From the NCBI GenBank assembly GCA_023391635.1, contig JAEWAQ010000054.1:1-36671 (forward strand): a DNA stretch of 36,671 bases, written 5' to 3'. A program made the position numbers and the translations under genes. Every line of letters begins with the position of its first letter. The first letter of the stretch is position 1. Origin of the DNA: Bacillota bacterium (GTDB lineage Bacteria > Bacillota > Bacilli > Paenibacillales > Paenibacillaceae). The notes beneath the pieces are model-generated. The model was not told where the DNA came from, ran no database searches, and saw only the letters and a list, made by a program, of their open reading frames with translations. Below, piece by piece: positions 7,227-15,763 of this stretch.

Positions 7227-9503
7227 ATGAGGTGGGAAACGGCGAATGCGGTTTTGTTCACGGTGGTTACCGTTTATGGCATTTATTTGTTTTGTCAGGC
7301 TGTATACCGGCGATTTCTGTACATGAAGCTCGGAAAGCCGGCGGTGGAATTCGGAGCCCGGCGGGGCGGCGTTGCGGAGGAGGTAACTGCGGGGGATGGC
7401 ATTGACAGACGGAAGAATGAGTTTAAGCGGCGGGCAGCAGAGTTCCTCTTGCAAGTTTTCGGGCAGAAAAAGCTGCTGAAAGATCGCAAAAGCGGTGTCA
7501 TGCATGTGGTCATTTTTTACGGATTCATCGTCGTTCAATTCGGCGCGCTGGACTTGATCGTCAAAGGACTCGGCGCGAGCGGACTGCTGCCAATGGCAGC
7601 CAGGGATTGGTTCGGCTTGGTGCAGGAGATTACGGTGTTCCTCATTCTTGTCGCGATCGGGTATGCGGCTTGGCGCCGATACGGCGAGAAGCTCCCTCGT
7701 TTGAAAAGGGGCTGGAAGCCGGGCGTCGTCGTCTGGTTCATCGTCGGTCTCATGGTGTCGGTACTGCTGTCGCTCGCATTCGATCGGCTGTGGCATGAAG
7801 CGGAGCCGTCGGGATACGCGCCGTTGTCGTCCGCCCTGGCAGCCTTGTTCGCTGGGGTCGTCGGTTCGGCCGCCGCGCAAGCCGCCTTCATCGTCTGCTG
7901 GTGGATGCACCTGCTCATCATGCTCGCCTTTCTCGTATATGTGCCGCAGTCGAAGCATTTTCATCTGATGGTGGCGCCGGTCAATATATGGTTTCGTCGC
8001 CGCGATCCGGTCGGCCGCCTGAGGAAGCTGGATTTGGAAGATGAGGAGGCCGATTCATTCGGCGCCGGGCGGATTGAGGATTTCACGCGCAAGCAGATGC
8101 TCGACTTCTACGCCTGTGTCGAGTGCGGGAGATGCACAAGCGTGTGCCCGGCCGCGGCCGCGGGCAAGACGCTGTCCCCGATGCACCTGATTACGAAGCT
8201 GCGCGATCATCTGACGGAGAAGGGAGCAGCGGTGACCGGGAAGTCGCCTTGGGTACCGGCTATCGTGTTCGGGTCTGGCGGAGAGACGAATGGTATCGGC
8301 AAACGGGGCGAACAGAGCGATGAAAAGGGGGAAGCGGGCAACGGGATGGAGGGTGTGGCGAGAGGAGGTGGAACGCATGCGCAAGGTGCGGGTTCAAGCG
8401 ACGCGGGCAGTGACAGGGCAGCGGAGGCTCCCGAAGCAGGCGCGCAGGCGTTGCTCATTGGTGACGTGATAACGGAGGCAGAAATTTGGGCGTGTACGAC
8501 TTGTCGCAACTGCGAGGATCAATGTCCGGTCGGCAACGAGCATGTCGACAAGATCGTCGATCTGCGCCGTCGCCTCGTCTTAATGGAGGGCAGCATGCCG
8601 CACGAGGGGCAGCGGGCGATGCAGAATATCGAGCGGCAGGGCAATCCGTGGGGCCTGAGCCGCAGCGACCGAGCCGGATGGACGGGGGACGTCGAAGGCG
8701 TCCACGTGCCGACCGTGCGCGAGCGCCCTGATTTCGAATATTTATTCTTCGTCGGTTCGATGGGTTCTTACGATCTGCGCGCTCGAAGGATTTCGCGGGA
8801 CTTCGCCCGTTTGCTGGATGCTGCCGGCGTGAACTTCGCCATTCTCGGCAATCAGGAGCGCAACTCCGGCGACACCCCGCGCAGGATGGGCAACGAGATG
8901 CTGTTCCAGCAGTTGGCGGCGGAGAACATCGAGACATTTCGCACATACAACGTTCGCCGCATCGTCACCGCTTGCCCGCATACCTTCAACACGTTCAAGA
9001 ACGAATATCCCGAGTTCGGACTCGAAGGCGTCGAAGTGCTCCACCATACACAGCTGCTTGACCGGTTAGTTCGGGGAGGGAGGTTGGTGGCGCGTCACGC
9101 GGTGAGAGAGAGAATCACCTATCACGATTCCTGCTATCTCGGCCGGTATAACGGCGTGTATGAGGAACCGCGGCGCGTGCTGCGGGCGATCCCGGGCGTG
9201 GAGCTCGTCGAAATGGCGCGCAGCCGCGAGAACGGCATGTGCTGCGGGGCGGGCGGCGGCCTGATGTGGATGGAAGAGGGGGGAGCGGGAGGCGCTCCTG
9301 CGCGCGTCAACCTGATCCGCACCGAGCAGGCGCTGGCCGTGCAGCCGACCGTGATCAGCAGCGCCTGCCCGTACTGTCTGACGATGATGGAGGACGGCAC
9401 GAAAATGAAGGGCGTGGACTCGAGTGTGCAAGTACGGGATGTGGCGGAACTGCTGGCGATGTCCGTATTTGGCAACGATCGTGGCGGGGATGGAGCGTTC
9501 TGA
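7227..9503 (+). CDS. fadF: Membrane Fe-S oxidoreductase FadF (heterodisulfide reductase-like), beta-oxidation electron transfer
   Basis: A 758-residue protein that probably passes electrons from EtfAB to the quinone pool. The N-terminal third has about five membrane helices with conserved histidines (His93, His228, His244/246), as in nitrate-reductase-gamma-type haem b domains. Two 4Fe-4S motifs follow: CVECGRCTSVCP (Cys297, 300, 303, 307) and CTTCRNCEDQCP (Cys423, 426, 429, 433). The C-terminal half has CCG-type cysteine motifs (TACPHTFN, HDSCYLGRYN, MCCGAGGG, SACPYC). ATG 7227 is chosen because GAAGGAG (7211-7217) stands nine bases before it; an in-frame start at 7146 lacks a ribosome binding site. 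A Gly/Ala/Glu-rich stretch of about 60 residues (roughly 349-406) separates the two clusters and looks like a lineage-specific expansion. It is 26 bp ahead of fadN. Confidence 0.92.
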   Translation: MRWETANAVLFTVVTVYGIYLFCQAVYRRFLYMKLGKPAVEFGARRGGVAEEVTAGDGIDRRKNEFKRRAAEFLLQVFGQKKLLKDRKSGVMHVVIFYGFIVVQFGALDLIVKGLGASGLLPMAARDWFGLVQEITVFLILVAIGYAAWRRYGEKLPRLKRGWKPGVVVWFIVGLMVSVLLSLAFDRLWHEAEPSGYAPLSSALAALFAGVVGSAAAQAAFIVCWWMHLLIMLAFLVYVPQSKHFHLMVAPVNIWFRRRDPVGRLRKLDLEDEEADSFGAGRIEDFTRKQMLDFYACVECGRCTSVCPAAAAGKTLSPMHLITKLRDHLTEKGAAVTGKSPWVPAIVFGSGGETNGIGKRGEQSDEKGEAGNGMEGVARGGGTHAQGAGSSDAGSDRAAEAPEAGAQALLIGDVITEAEIWACTTCRNCEDQCPVGNEHVDKIVDLRRRLVLMEGSMPHEGQRAMQNIERQGNPWGLSRSDRAGWTGDVEGVHVPTVRERPDFEYLFFVGSMGSYDLRARRISRDFARLLDAAGVNFAILGNQERNSGDTPRRMGNEMLFQQLAAENIETFRTYNVRRIVTACPHTFNTFKNEYPEFGLEGVEVLHHTQLLDRLVRGGRLVARHAVRERITYHDSCYLGRYNGVYEEPRRVLRAIPGVELVEMARSRENGMCCGAGGGLMWMEEGGAGGAPARVNLIRTEQALAVQPTVISSACPYCLTMMEDGTKMKGVDSSVQVRDVAELLAMSVFGNDRGGDGAF

Positions 9504-9529
9504 AAAGCTAGGAGAAGGAGGTGGCGCAT

Positions 9530-11992
9530 ATGAGCATGGGAGCAGGCGCGGATGCGGGGAGTAAAGCGGGAAAGGGATACGCCGGAGCCGGCCGCAGGCC
9601 GATCCGCAGGGCGGCCGTGATCGGCTCGGGTGTGATGGGTGCGGGCATCGCGGCGCATCTGGCAAACGCGGGCATCTTCTGCCTGCTGCTGGATATCGTG
9701 CCGGAACAGCTTGCGCCGGAAGAAGTCTCTCGTGGACTGACACTGGCGGATATCGCCGTTCGCAATCGGTTGGCAACGGCTGCGGTAGCGAAGCTGAAAC
9801 GGACGAATCCGGCGCCGCTGTATGACGAATCGTTCGTGGAACGAATAACGCCAGGCAATTTGGAGGATGACCTCTATTCGATCGCGGGCGTCGATTGGGT
9901 AGTGGAGGCCGTGACCGAGAATCTGACGATCAAGCAGGCGCTAATGCGACGCATAGAAGCCTACTGGACGCCAGGTACGATCGTCTCGACGAACACGTCG
10001 GGCATCTCCATCGACAAGATCGCGGAAGGCTGCGGCGAGGCGTTTCGGCGGCATTTTCTGGGCACGCATTTTTTCAACCCGCCGCGCTATATGAAGCTGC
10101 TGGAGCTCATTCCCGGGCGTGACACCGATCTGGCGTTCGTCTGGCAGATGAAGGCGTTCAGCGAACGCACGCTGGGCAAAGGCGTCGTCATTGCGAAGGA
10201 TACGCCCAATTTCATCGCCAATCGGATCGGCACATACGGACTGCTCGTCACGCTGAGGGAGATGGAACTGAACGGTTACACGATTGAGGAAGTAGATGCG
10301 GTGACCGGGCCCGCGATGGGCCGCCCCAAGAGCGCGACGTTCCGCACGCTTGATCTCGTCGGGATCGACACGTTCCTGCATGTAGCCGACAATGTGCATG
10401 CGCAGGTGGCGGACGAGGCGGAAAAAGCGGTGTTTGCTGCGCCTGAGCTGTTGAAACGATTGGTGGAACGCGGTTGGATCGGCGAGAAGAGCGGGCAAGG
10501 CTTCTATCGGAAAGTGAAGGGCGTTGGCGGGTTAGCGAGTGAGATTATGGCGCTGGATTTGCAGACGATGGCCTATGGGCCGCGGCGGCGGGTTGCGTCG
10601 CCGGGGCTGGAGGCGGCGAAGCTGGCCAAGGGCGCGCGTGCGAAGACGAAGGCACTGCTTGGCGGCGGAGACCGTTATGCCGAGCTGGCCTGGCAAATCT
10701 TGAAGCAGGTGCTTGTCTACGCGGCCGATAAAGTCGGGGAGATCGCGGATTCGATCGTAGAGATCGATGAGGCGATACGCTGGGGTTTCAATTGGGAATT
10801 GGGACCGTTCGAGACATGGGATGCGATCGGCCTTGAGCGCTCTGTCGCGCGGATGGAGCAGGAAGGGATGATCGTGCCGGCATGGGTCAAAGAATGGATC
10901 GCCCAGGGCAACGAATCGTTTTACCGGCGGGAAGCAGGTGAGTCGTTCTATGTGAGCATGGGGCAATTCAGGCAGATGGAGTCTCGTCCGGAAGCGATCT
11001 CATTGCGCGTTCTGGCGGAGCAGGGGCGCACGGTGATGTCCAATGATGGCGCCAGCTTGATCGACTTGGGCGACGGGGTGGCCTGCTTGTCCTTCCATTC
11101 GCCGAACAACGCGATCGGTGCCGACATTCTGACGATGATCTCGCGGAGCGTGGAGGAAGTCCGCCGCAACTACGAAGGATTAGTGCTGGCGAATGAGGGC
11201 CGCAACTTCTGCGTCGGCGCGAACCTCATGCTGCTGTTAATGGAAGCGCAGGACGAGGAATGGGACGAAGTTGACGCCATCATCCGGCAGTTTCAGATGG
11301 CGATGTACGGGCTGAAGCGGCTCGAGAAGCCGGTCGTGGCCGCACCGCATCGCATGACGCTGGGCGGCGGCGTGGAGGCGTGCCTGCCGGCGGATCAGGT
11401 GATCGCATCCGCCGAGACCTACTATGGACTCGTCGAAGCGGGCGTCGGGCTCATCCCGGCAGGCGGCGGCTGCAAGGAGCTTGCACTACGGGCTAATCGG
11501 CGGGTAGCGCATCCGGATATGGATTTGCAGCCGCATATCAATCGCGTGTTCGAAACGATCGGCATGGCGAAGGTGTCGACGAGCGGTCACGATGCGAAGC
11601 GGCTCGGCTACCTGAGCGAAGAGGATCGCGTGCTGTTGAACCAGGATCATCGCATCTATGAAGCGAAGCAAGCTGTGCTGCGCATGGCGCAAGCCGGGTA
11701 TGCGCCTGTGCCTGAGGCGAAGATCCGTGTTGTCGGCGCCGAGGGCAAAGCGGTGATGCAGCTTGGCGCCCTGGGCATGCGGCGCAGCGGGTACATCAGC
11801 GATCACGATCTGCTGATCGGGCGCAAGCTGGCTCACGTATTGGCAGGCGGAGACGTGCCGGCAGGCACGCTCGTGAGCGAACGCTACATGCTCGACTTGG
11901 AGCGAGAGGCATTCCTCAGCTTGTGCGGCGAACCGAAGACGCAGCAGCGCATGCGGCACATGCTGACGACGGGCAAGCCGCTGCGCAATTAG
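9530..11992 (+). CDS. fadN: 3-hydroxyacyl-CoA dehydrogenase / enoyl-CoA hydratase FadN
   Basis: An 820-residue two-activity enzyme that hydrates trans-2-enoyl-CoA and oxidises the L-3-hydroxyacyl-CoA with NAD. The Rossmann motif AVIGSGVMGAGIAAHLANAG covers residues 29-48. HFLGTHFFNPPRYMKLLELIPG and KDTPNFIANRIGTYG mark the dehydrogenase domain. The hydratase domain is C-terminal, with NEGRNFCVGANL and the oxyanion segment MTLGGGVEACLPAD. It ends TGKPLRN like other FadN proteins. The ATG at 9530 lies eight bases after GGAGG (9517-9521); the upstream in-frame GTG at 9521 overlaps that site and is rejected. The first 22 residues are Gly/Ala-rich and not part of the fold. Translationally close to fadF (26 bp). 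Confidence 0.96.
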   Translation: MSMGAGADAGSKAGKGYAGAGRRPIRRAAVIGSGVMGAGIAAHLANAGIFCLLLDIVPEQLAPEEVSRGLTLADIAVRNRLATAAVAKLKRTNPAPLYDESFVERITPGNLEDDLYSIAGVDWVVEAVTENLTIKQALMRRIEAYWTPGTIVSTNTSGISIDKIAEGCGEAFRRHFLGTHFFNPPRYMKLLELIPGRDTDLAFVWQMKAFSERTLGKGVVIAKDTPNFIANRIGTYGLLVTLREMELNGYTIEEVDAVTGPAMGRPKSATFRTLDLVGIDTFLHVADNVHAQVADEAEKAVFAAPELLKRLVERGWIGEKSGQGFYRKVKGVGGLASEIMALDLQTMAYGPRRRVASPGLEAAKLAKGARAKTKALLGGGDRYAELAWQILKQVLVYAADKVGEIADSIVEIDEAIRWGFNWELGPFETWDAIGLERSVARMEQEGMIVPAWVKEWIAQGNESFYRREAGESFYVSMGQFRQMESRPEAISLRVLAEQGRTVMSNDGASLIDLGDGVACLSFHSPNNAIGADILTMISRSVEEVRRNYEGLVLANEGRNFCVGANLMLLLMEAQDEEWDEVDAIIRQFQMAMYGLKRLEKPVVAAPHRMTLGGGVEACLPADQVIASAETYYGLVEAGVGLIPAGGGCKELALRANRRVAHPDMDLQPHINRVFETIGMAKVSTSGHDAKRLGYLSEEDRVLLNQDHRIYEAKQAVLRMAQAGYAPVPEAKIRVVGAEGKAVMQLGALGMRRSGYISDHDLLIGRKLAHVLAGGDVPAGTLVSERYMLDLEREAFLSLCGEPKTQQRMRHMLTTGKPLRN

Positions 11993-12009
11993 CTGAATCG
12001 CATTTCTTC

Positions 12010-12266
12010 TAAATCCCGCCACAGCGATCCGCCCAGCCGGAGATGTGAACTGAAAGTGCCTAAATCCCGCTGCAGCGTCCCATCCAGCCTGAGATGTGAA
12101 CCGAAACTACCTAAATCCCGCCGCATCGACCCCATTTAGCCCGAGATGTGAACTGAAACTACCTAAATTCCACCACAGCGTCCCATCCAGCCGGAGATGT
12201 GAACTGAAACTACCTAAATCCCACCGCATCGACCCCATCTAGCCCGAGATGTGAACTGAAAGTGCC
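12010..12266. repeat. 51/52-bp tandem repeat, 5 copies, in the fadN-fadA gap
   Basis: Five head-to-tail units fill the 306-bp gap: 12010-12060, 12061-12111, 12112-12163, 12164-12214 and 12215-12266 (51, 51, 52, 51, 52 bp). Each begins TAAATCCCRCC (TAAATTCCACC in copy 4) and ends GAGATGTGAACTGAAACTACC or a close variant. Two sub-types alternate in the middle: CAGCGTCCCATCCAGCC (copies 2 and 4; copy 1 close) and CATCGACCCCATCTAGCCC (copies 3 and 5). This suggests expansion by a two-unit step. Its sequence is unrelated to the palindromic arrays elsewhere. No unique spacers, so not CRISPR. The fadA ribosome binding site lies 17 bp beyond the array. Confidence 0.95.
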
Positions 12267-12298
12267 TAACGCTCCCAGATACAAGGAGGTGCAGAAAC

Positions 12299-13489
12299 AT
12301 GGTAACTCGTGAAGCGGTCATCGTATCCGCCATACGTACCGCGGTTGGTCGGGCGGGCAAAGGCAACCTCTCGCAGATGCGCGCAGACGACCTGGGCCGA
12401 ACGGTGCTGGAAGCGGCGATCGACCGCGTGCCCGGGCTTCGCAAAAAGGATGTGGAGGATATCATCATCGGCTGTGCGATGCCCGAGGGCGAGCAGGGCT
12501 TGAACTTCGCACGAATCATGGCGCTGTATGCGGGATTTCCGCATTCGGTCCCGGCGCTGACGGTCAACCGATTCTGCTCCTCGGGGCTGCAATCAATCGC
12601 GATGGCCGCTGAACGCATCATGCTCGGCCATGCGGATGTCATCGTCGCAGGCGGAGTGGAGAGCATGAGCCATGTGCCGATGACGGGGTTCAAGTTCTCG
12701 CCGAATCCGCGCATTGCCGAGACGATGCCGGATGTCTATATCGCGATGGGGCATACGGCGGAGAATGTGGCTTCGCGATTCGGAGTCACGCGCGAGCACC
12801 AAGACGAATTCGCGTTCCGTTCTCACAGGAAGGCCGAAGCGGCCATTGCGGCGGGCAAGTTCAAGGAGGAGATCGTTTCCGTGCCAGCCAAGATCAGGAC
12901 GATGGGAGACGACGGTCAAGTACATGCGAAAACATTCCTGTTCGACACGGATGAGGGAGTGCGCGCCGATACTTCGCTGGCTGCGCTTGCCAAGCTGAAG
13001 CCGGCGTTCATGCTGGGCGGCACCGTGACGGCGGGCAACTCTTCGCAGATGAGCGACGGGGCGGCGGCGGCGGTCGTCATGAGCAAGGAGAGGGCCGATG
13101 CGCTTGGACTTGCGCCGCTGGCCACGTTCCGCTCATTCGCAGTGGCGGGCGTCGACCCGGCCATCATGGGCGTCGGCCCCGTCGAGGCTATTCCCAAGGC
13201 GCTGCGAATGGCCGGCCTCCAGCAAGATGAGATCGCATTATTCGAGATCAACGAAGCGTTCGCTTCCCAATGCATACACATCATTCGCGAGCTCGGCATC
13301 GATGAAGAAAAGGTCAATGTGAACGGAGGGGCCATCGCCCTCGGCCACCCGCTTGGCTGTACCGGCACGAAGCTGACGACAACGCTCATCCACGAGTTAC
13401 GAAGGCAGGGTGGGGGGTACGGCGTCGTGTCAATGTGTATCGGGGGCGGCATGGGCGCGGCAGGCGTGTTCGAAGTGCACGCCGGATGA
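12299..13489 (+). CDS. fadA: Acetyl-CoA C-acyltransferase (3-ketoacyl-CoA thiolase) FadA
   Basis: A 396-residue thiolase that cleaves 3-ketoacyl-CoA with CoA to acetyl-CoA and a shortened acyl-CoA. The active-site cysteine is Cys93 in NRFCSSGLQSIAMAAE; the second motif NGGAIALGHPLGCTG provides His350; and Cys380 lies in MCIGGGMGAAGVFE. Full length for the family. The ATG has a strong AAGGAGGTG site (12283-12291) eight bases upstream. It stands between two repeat-filled gaps yet its order after fadN and before fadE matches the Bacillus fadNAE operon, so cotranscription through the repeats is likely unless the gaps carry promoters. Confidence 0.96.
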   Translation: MVTREAVIVSAIRTAVGRAGKGNLSQMRADDLGRTVLEAAIDRVPGLRKKDVEDIIIGCAMPEGEQGLNFARIMALYAGFPHSVPALTVNRFCSSGLQSIAMAAERIMLGHADVIVAGGVESMSHVPMTGFKFSPNPRIAETMPDVYIAMGHTAENVASRFGVTREHQDEFAFRSHRKAEAAIAAGKFKEEIVSVPAKIRTMGDDGQVHAKTFLFDTDEGVRADTSLAALAKLKPAFMLGGTVTAGNSSQMSDGAAAAVVMSKERADALGLAPLATFRSFAVAGVDPAIMGVGPVEAIPKALRMAGLQQDEIALFEINEAFASQCIHIIRELGIDEEKVNVNGGAIALGHPLGCTGTKLTTTLIHELRRQGGGYGVVSMCIGGGMGAAGVFEVHAG

Positions 13490-13520
13490 CGAAAGGAGCA
13501 CAAGCGGCACAGTACAAAAT

Positions 13521-13845
13521 TGAACGACAAATCGTACAAAGCGGCGCAAGGACGGCGGTCAGGCGCAGGTTCTGAACGAAAAATCGTACAAAGTAACGCG
13601 TGGAAGGCGGCTAGGTGCGGGATTTGAATGAAAAATCATACAAAGTGGTGCAGGAATGGTGGTCGGGTGCGGGTTTTGAACGAAAAATCGTACAAAGTAA
13701 CGCGTGGAAGGCGGCTGGGTGCAGGCAGTGAACGACAAATCGTACAAAGTAACGCGTGGAAGGCGACTGGGCGCCAGCTTTGAATGAAAAATCGTACAAA
13801 GTGGCGCAATGAAGGCGGTCGGGTGTGGGCTTTGGCTGAAAGATA
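13521..13845. repeat. 52-bp tandem repeat with embedded palindrome, 6 copies plus a partial, in the fadA-fadE gap
   Basis: Units start at 13521, 13573, 13625, 13677, 13729 and 13781, exactly 52 bp apart, with a decayed seventh at 13833. Each starts with TGAACGAAAAATCGTACAAA or a variant, then GTAACGCGTGGAAGGCGG or GTGGCGCAATGAAGGCGG, then GGGTGCGGG. The first 18 bases are an imperfect palindrome. The copy at 13625 (TGAATGAAAAATCATACA) matches 13 of 14 arm bases of the FadR operator at 7127, and that at 13781 matches 12 of 14. The array produces repetitive reading frames on the minus strand (LYDFSF-type repeats) that are not genes. The fadE ribosome binding site lies about 45 bp past the array. 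Confidence 0.95.
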
Positions 13846-13907
13846 GGTGGAAGGACACAGGGTTACTATTTAAATCGAACAACCCGCAAGAGGGGAGTTG
13901 ACAAACT

Positions 13908-15713
13908 ATGGCTATGTACAAGGGCGGAAGCTTCGTCCTGGATGAGGTCGAACCGGTTGATATCGTGACGCCGGAAGATTTCACCGAGGAGCAGCGCATG
14001 ATCGCCCAGATGACGGAGGATTTCATCGCCGCCGAAGTCGCGCCCCACGACGAGGCGATCGAGAAGCTGAACTACGAACTGACCGTGCAGAAGCTGCGTC
14101 AAGCGGGTGATGCCGGTTTGCTCGGCGCGGACGTGCCTGAAGCCTATGGCGGCCTGGGTCTGGATAAAGTCAGCACAACGCTGATCGGCGAGCGGTTCGC
14201 GAAGGCTTCGTCGTTCGCGCTTTCCGTAGGCGCCCACGTCGGCATCGGCACGCTGCCGATCGTCTATTTCGGTACGGAAGCGCAGAAGCGGCGCTACCTT
14301 CCGGCCCTGGCCGCAGGGGAGAAGATCGCCGCCTATTGTTTGACCGAGCCGACTTCCGGTTCGGACGCGCAAGGAGCTAAAGCCACCGCAGTACCGACAG
14401 AAGATGGCAGCCATTATATTTTAAACGGTACAAAGCAGTTCATCACGAACGCGGGCTTCGCGGACGTCTTCATCGTCTATGCCAAGGTGAAAGGCACCGA
14501 CTTCAGCACGTTCATCGTCGAACGCTCAATGCCCGGCGTCAGCATCGGGCCGGAGGAACGGAAGATGGGCATCAAAGGCTCGTCGACCTGTCCGCTCATA
14601 CTCGAAGACGTCCGGGTGCCGGCGGAGAACCTGTTGTGGGAAGTCGGCAAAGGTCACCTGATCGCCTTCAACATCCTGAACATCGGCCGCTTCAAGCTGG
14701 CTGCGGGCACGCTCGGCGGCGCCAAGGAAGCGATCGAACTATCCGCCCAATATGCGAAGGAACGCGTGCAATTCGGGCGCCCGATTGCCACATTCCCGCT
14801 CATCGGCAAGAAGCTTGCGGAGATGAACATTCGCACGTATGCGCTGGAGAGCATGGTGTATCGCACGGCGGGGCTGATCGACGCGGGGCTGGCGGGAATC
14901 GCCGAAGGCAGCGGAGACGGGGGCTCTATGGCCAACCTGAGCGAAGGGGATATCGGCGGAATGCGAGCGGCCAAGGCAATTGCAGAGTACCAGCTCGAAT
15001 GCTCGATCAACAAGGTGTTCGGTTCGGAGACGCTCGACCATGTAGCGGACGAAGGCGTACAGATCCACGGCGGTTACGGGTTCATTCAGGAGTACCGCAT
15101 CGAGCGGATTTACCGGGATTCGCGGATTAACCGCATTTTCGAAGGGACGAACGAGATCAATCGCCTGCTCATCCCTGGTACGCTGATCAAGCGGGCGATG
15201 AAGGGCGAATTGCCGCTCATGCAGAGGGCGATGGCGCTGCAGACAGAATTGCTGGAACTGATGCCGGCGGGCCCATTCGAAGGCGCGCTCGCACAGGAGC
15301 AGCATCTGCTGTCCATGGCGAAGAAGATCTTTCTGATGGTGGGTGCCCAGGCCGTGCAGAAGTATCAGATGAAGCTGGAGCAAGAGCAGGAGGTGCTGAG
15401 TCTCCTGGCCGACATGATGATCGCGGCATACGCGATGGAGAGCACTCTGCTGCGGACGCGCAAGCGAATCGATCGCGGCGGCGAGGAGAAGGCGCAGCAT
15501 GCCGTCGTGATGACGCAGGTGTTCGTACACGACAGCTTCGAACAGATCGAGCGAAGCGCGCGGGAAGCGCTCGCGGCCATGCAGTCCGGCGATGCGCTGC
15601 GCACCGGACTGTCCATCCTGAAGAAGCTTGCCCGACGAACGCCAGTCGATACGGTCGGATTGAAGCGTCGCATGGCAGCGCGAGTAATCGAAGCGGAACG
15701 ATACGTCCCTTAG
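13908..15713 (+). CDS. fadE: Acyl-CoA dehydrogenase FadE
   Basis: A 601-residue FAD enzyme that performs the first oxidation of acyl-CoA and reduces ETF. Visible are the N-terminal helical domain, the flavin/substrate motif CLTEPTSGSDAQG, NGTKQFITNAGFADVF, and the C-terminal helical segment IHGGYGFIQEYRIERIYRD with RIFEGTNEINRLLIPG, whose Glu is the usual catalytic base position. A further roughly 200 residues after this core (ALQTELLELMPAGP onward) are typical of the Bacillus FadE type, which is longer than the usual 380-residue dehydrogenase. An AGAGGGGAG site precedes the ATG. Follows the 52-bp array; lcfA begins 50 bp downstream. Confidence 0.96.
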   Translation: MAMYKGGSFVLDEVEPVDIVTPEDFTEEQRMIAQMTEDFIAAEVAPHDEAIEKLNYELTVQKLRQAGDAGLLGADVPEAYGGLGLDKVSTTLIGERFAKASSFALSVGAHVGIGTLPIVYFGTEAQKRRYLPALAAGEKIAAYCLTEPTSGSDAQGAKATAVPTEDGSHYILNGTKQFITNAGFADVFIVYAKVKGTDFSTFIVERSMPGVSIGPEERKMGIKGSSTCPLILEDVRVPAENLLWEVGKGHLIAFNILNIGRFKLAAGTLGGAKEAIELSAQYAKERVQFGRPIATFPLIGKKLAEMNIRTYALESMVYRTAGLIDAGLAGIAEGSGDGGSMANLSEGDIGGMRAAKAIAEYQLECSINKVFGSETLDHVADEGVQIHGGYGFIQEYRIERIYRDSRINRIFEGTNEINRLLIPGTLIKRAMKGELPLMQRAMALQTELLELMPAGPFEGALAQEQHLLSMAKKIFLMVGAQAVQKYQMKLEQEQEVLSLLADMMIAAYAMESTLLRTRKRIDRGGEEKAQHAVVMTQVFVHDSFEQIERSAREALAAMQSGDALRTGLSILKKLARRTPVDTVGLKRRMAARVIEAERYVP

Positions 15714-15763
15714 CCACAAAACTCATCATGCCACTCACTTGACGGAAGGTGAGGGATCGGCAC

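Noticed and set aside
12010..12266. CRISPR-like array in the fadN-fadA gap
   Set aside because: The complete 51/52-bp unit is repeated head to tail with no unique spacers and no cas genes nearby; the same applies to the arrays at 13521 and 32325.
13559..14026. A minus-strand reading frame of 155 codons with LYDFSF/FVRFF repeats
   Set aside because: It lies on the 52-bp array and into the start of fadE; the repetitive protein is a by-product of tandem units whose length (52 bp) is not a multiple of three, and there is no ribosome binding site.
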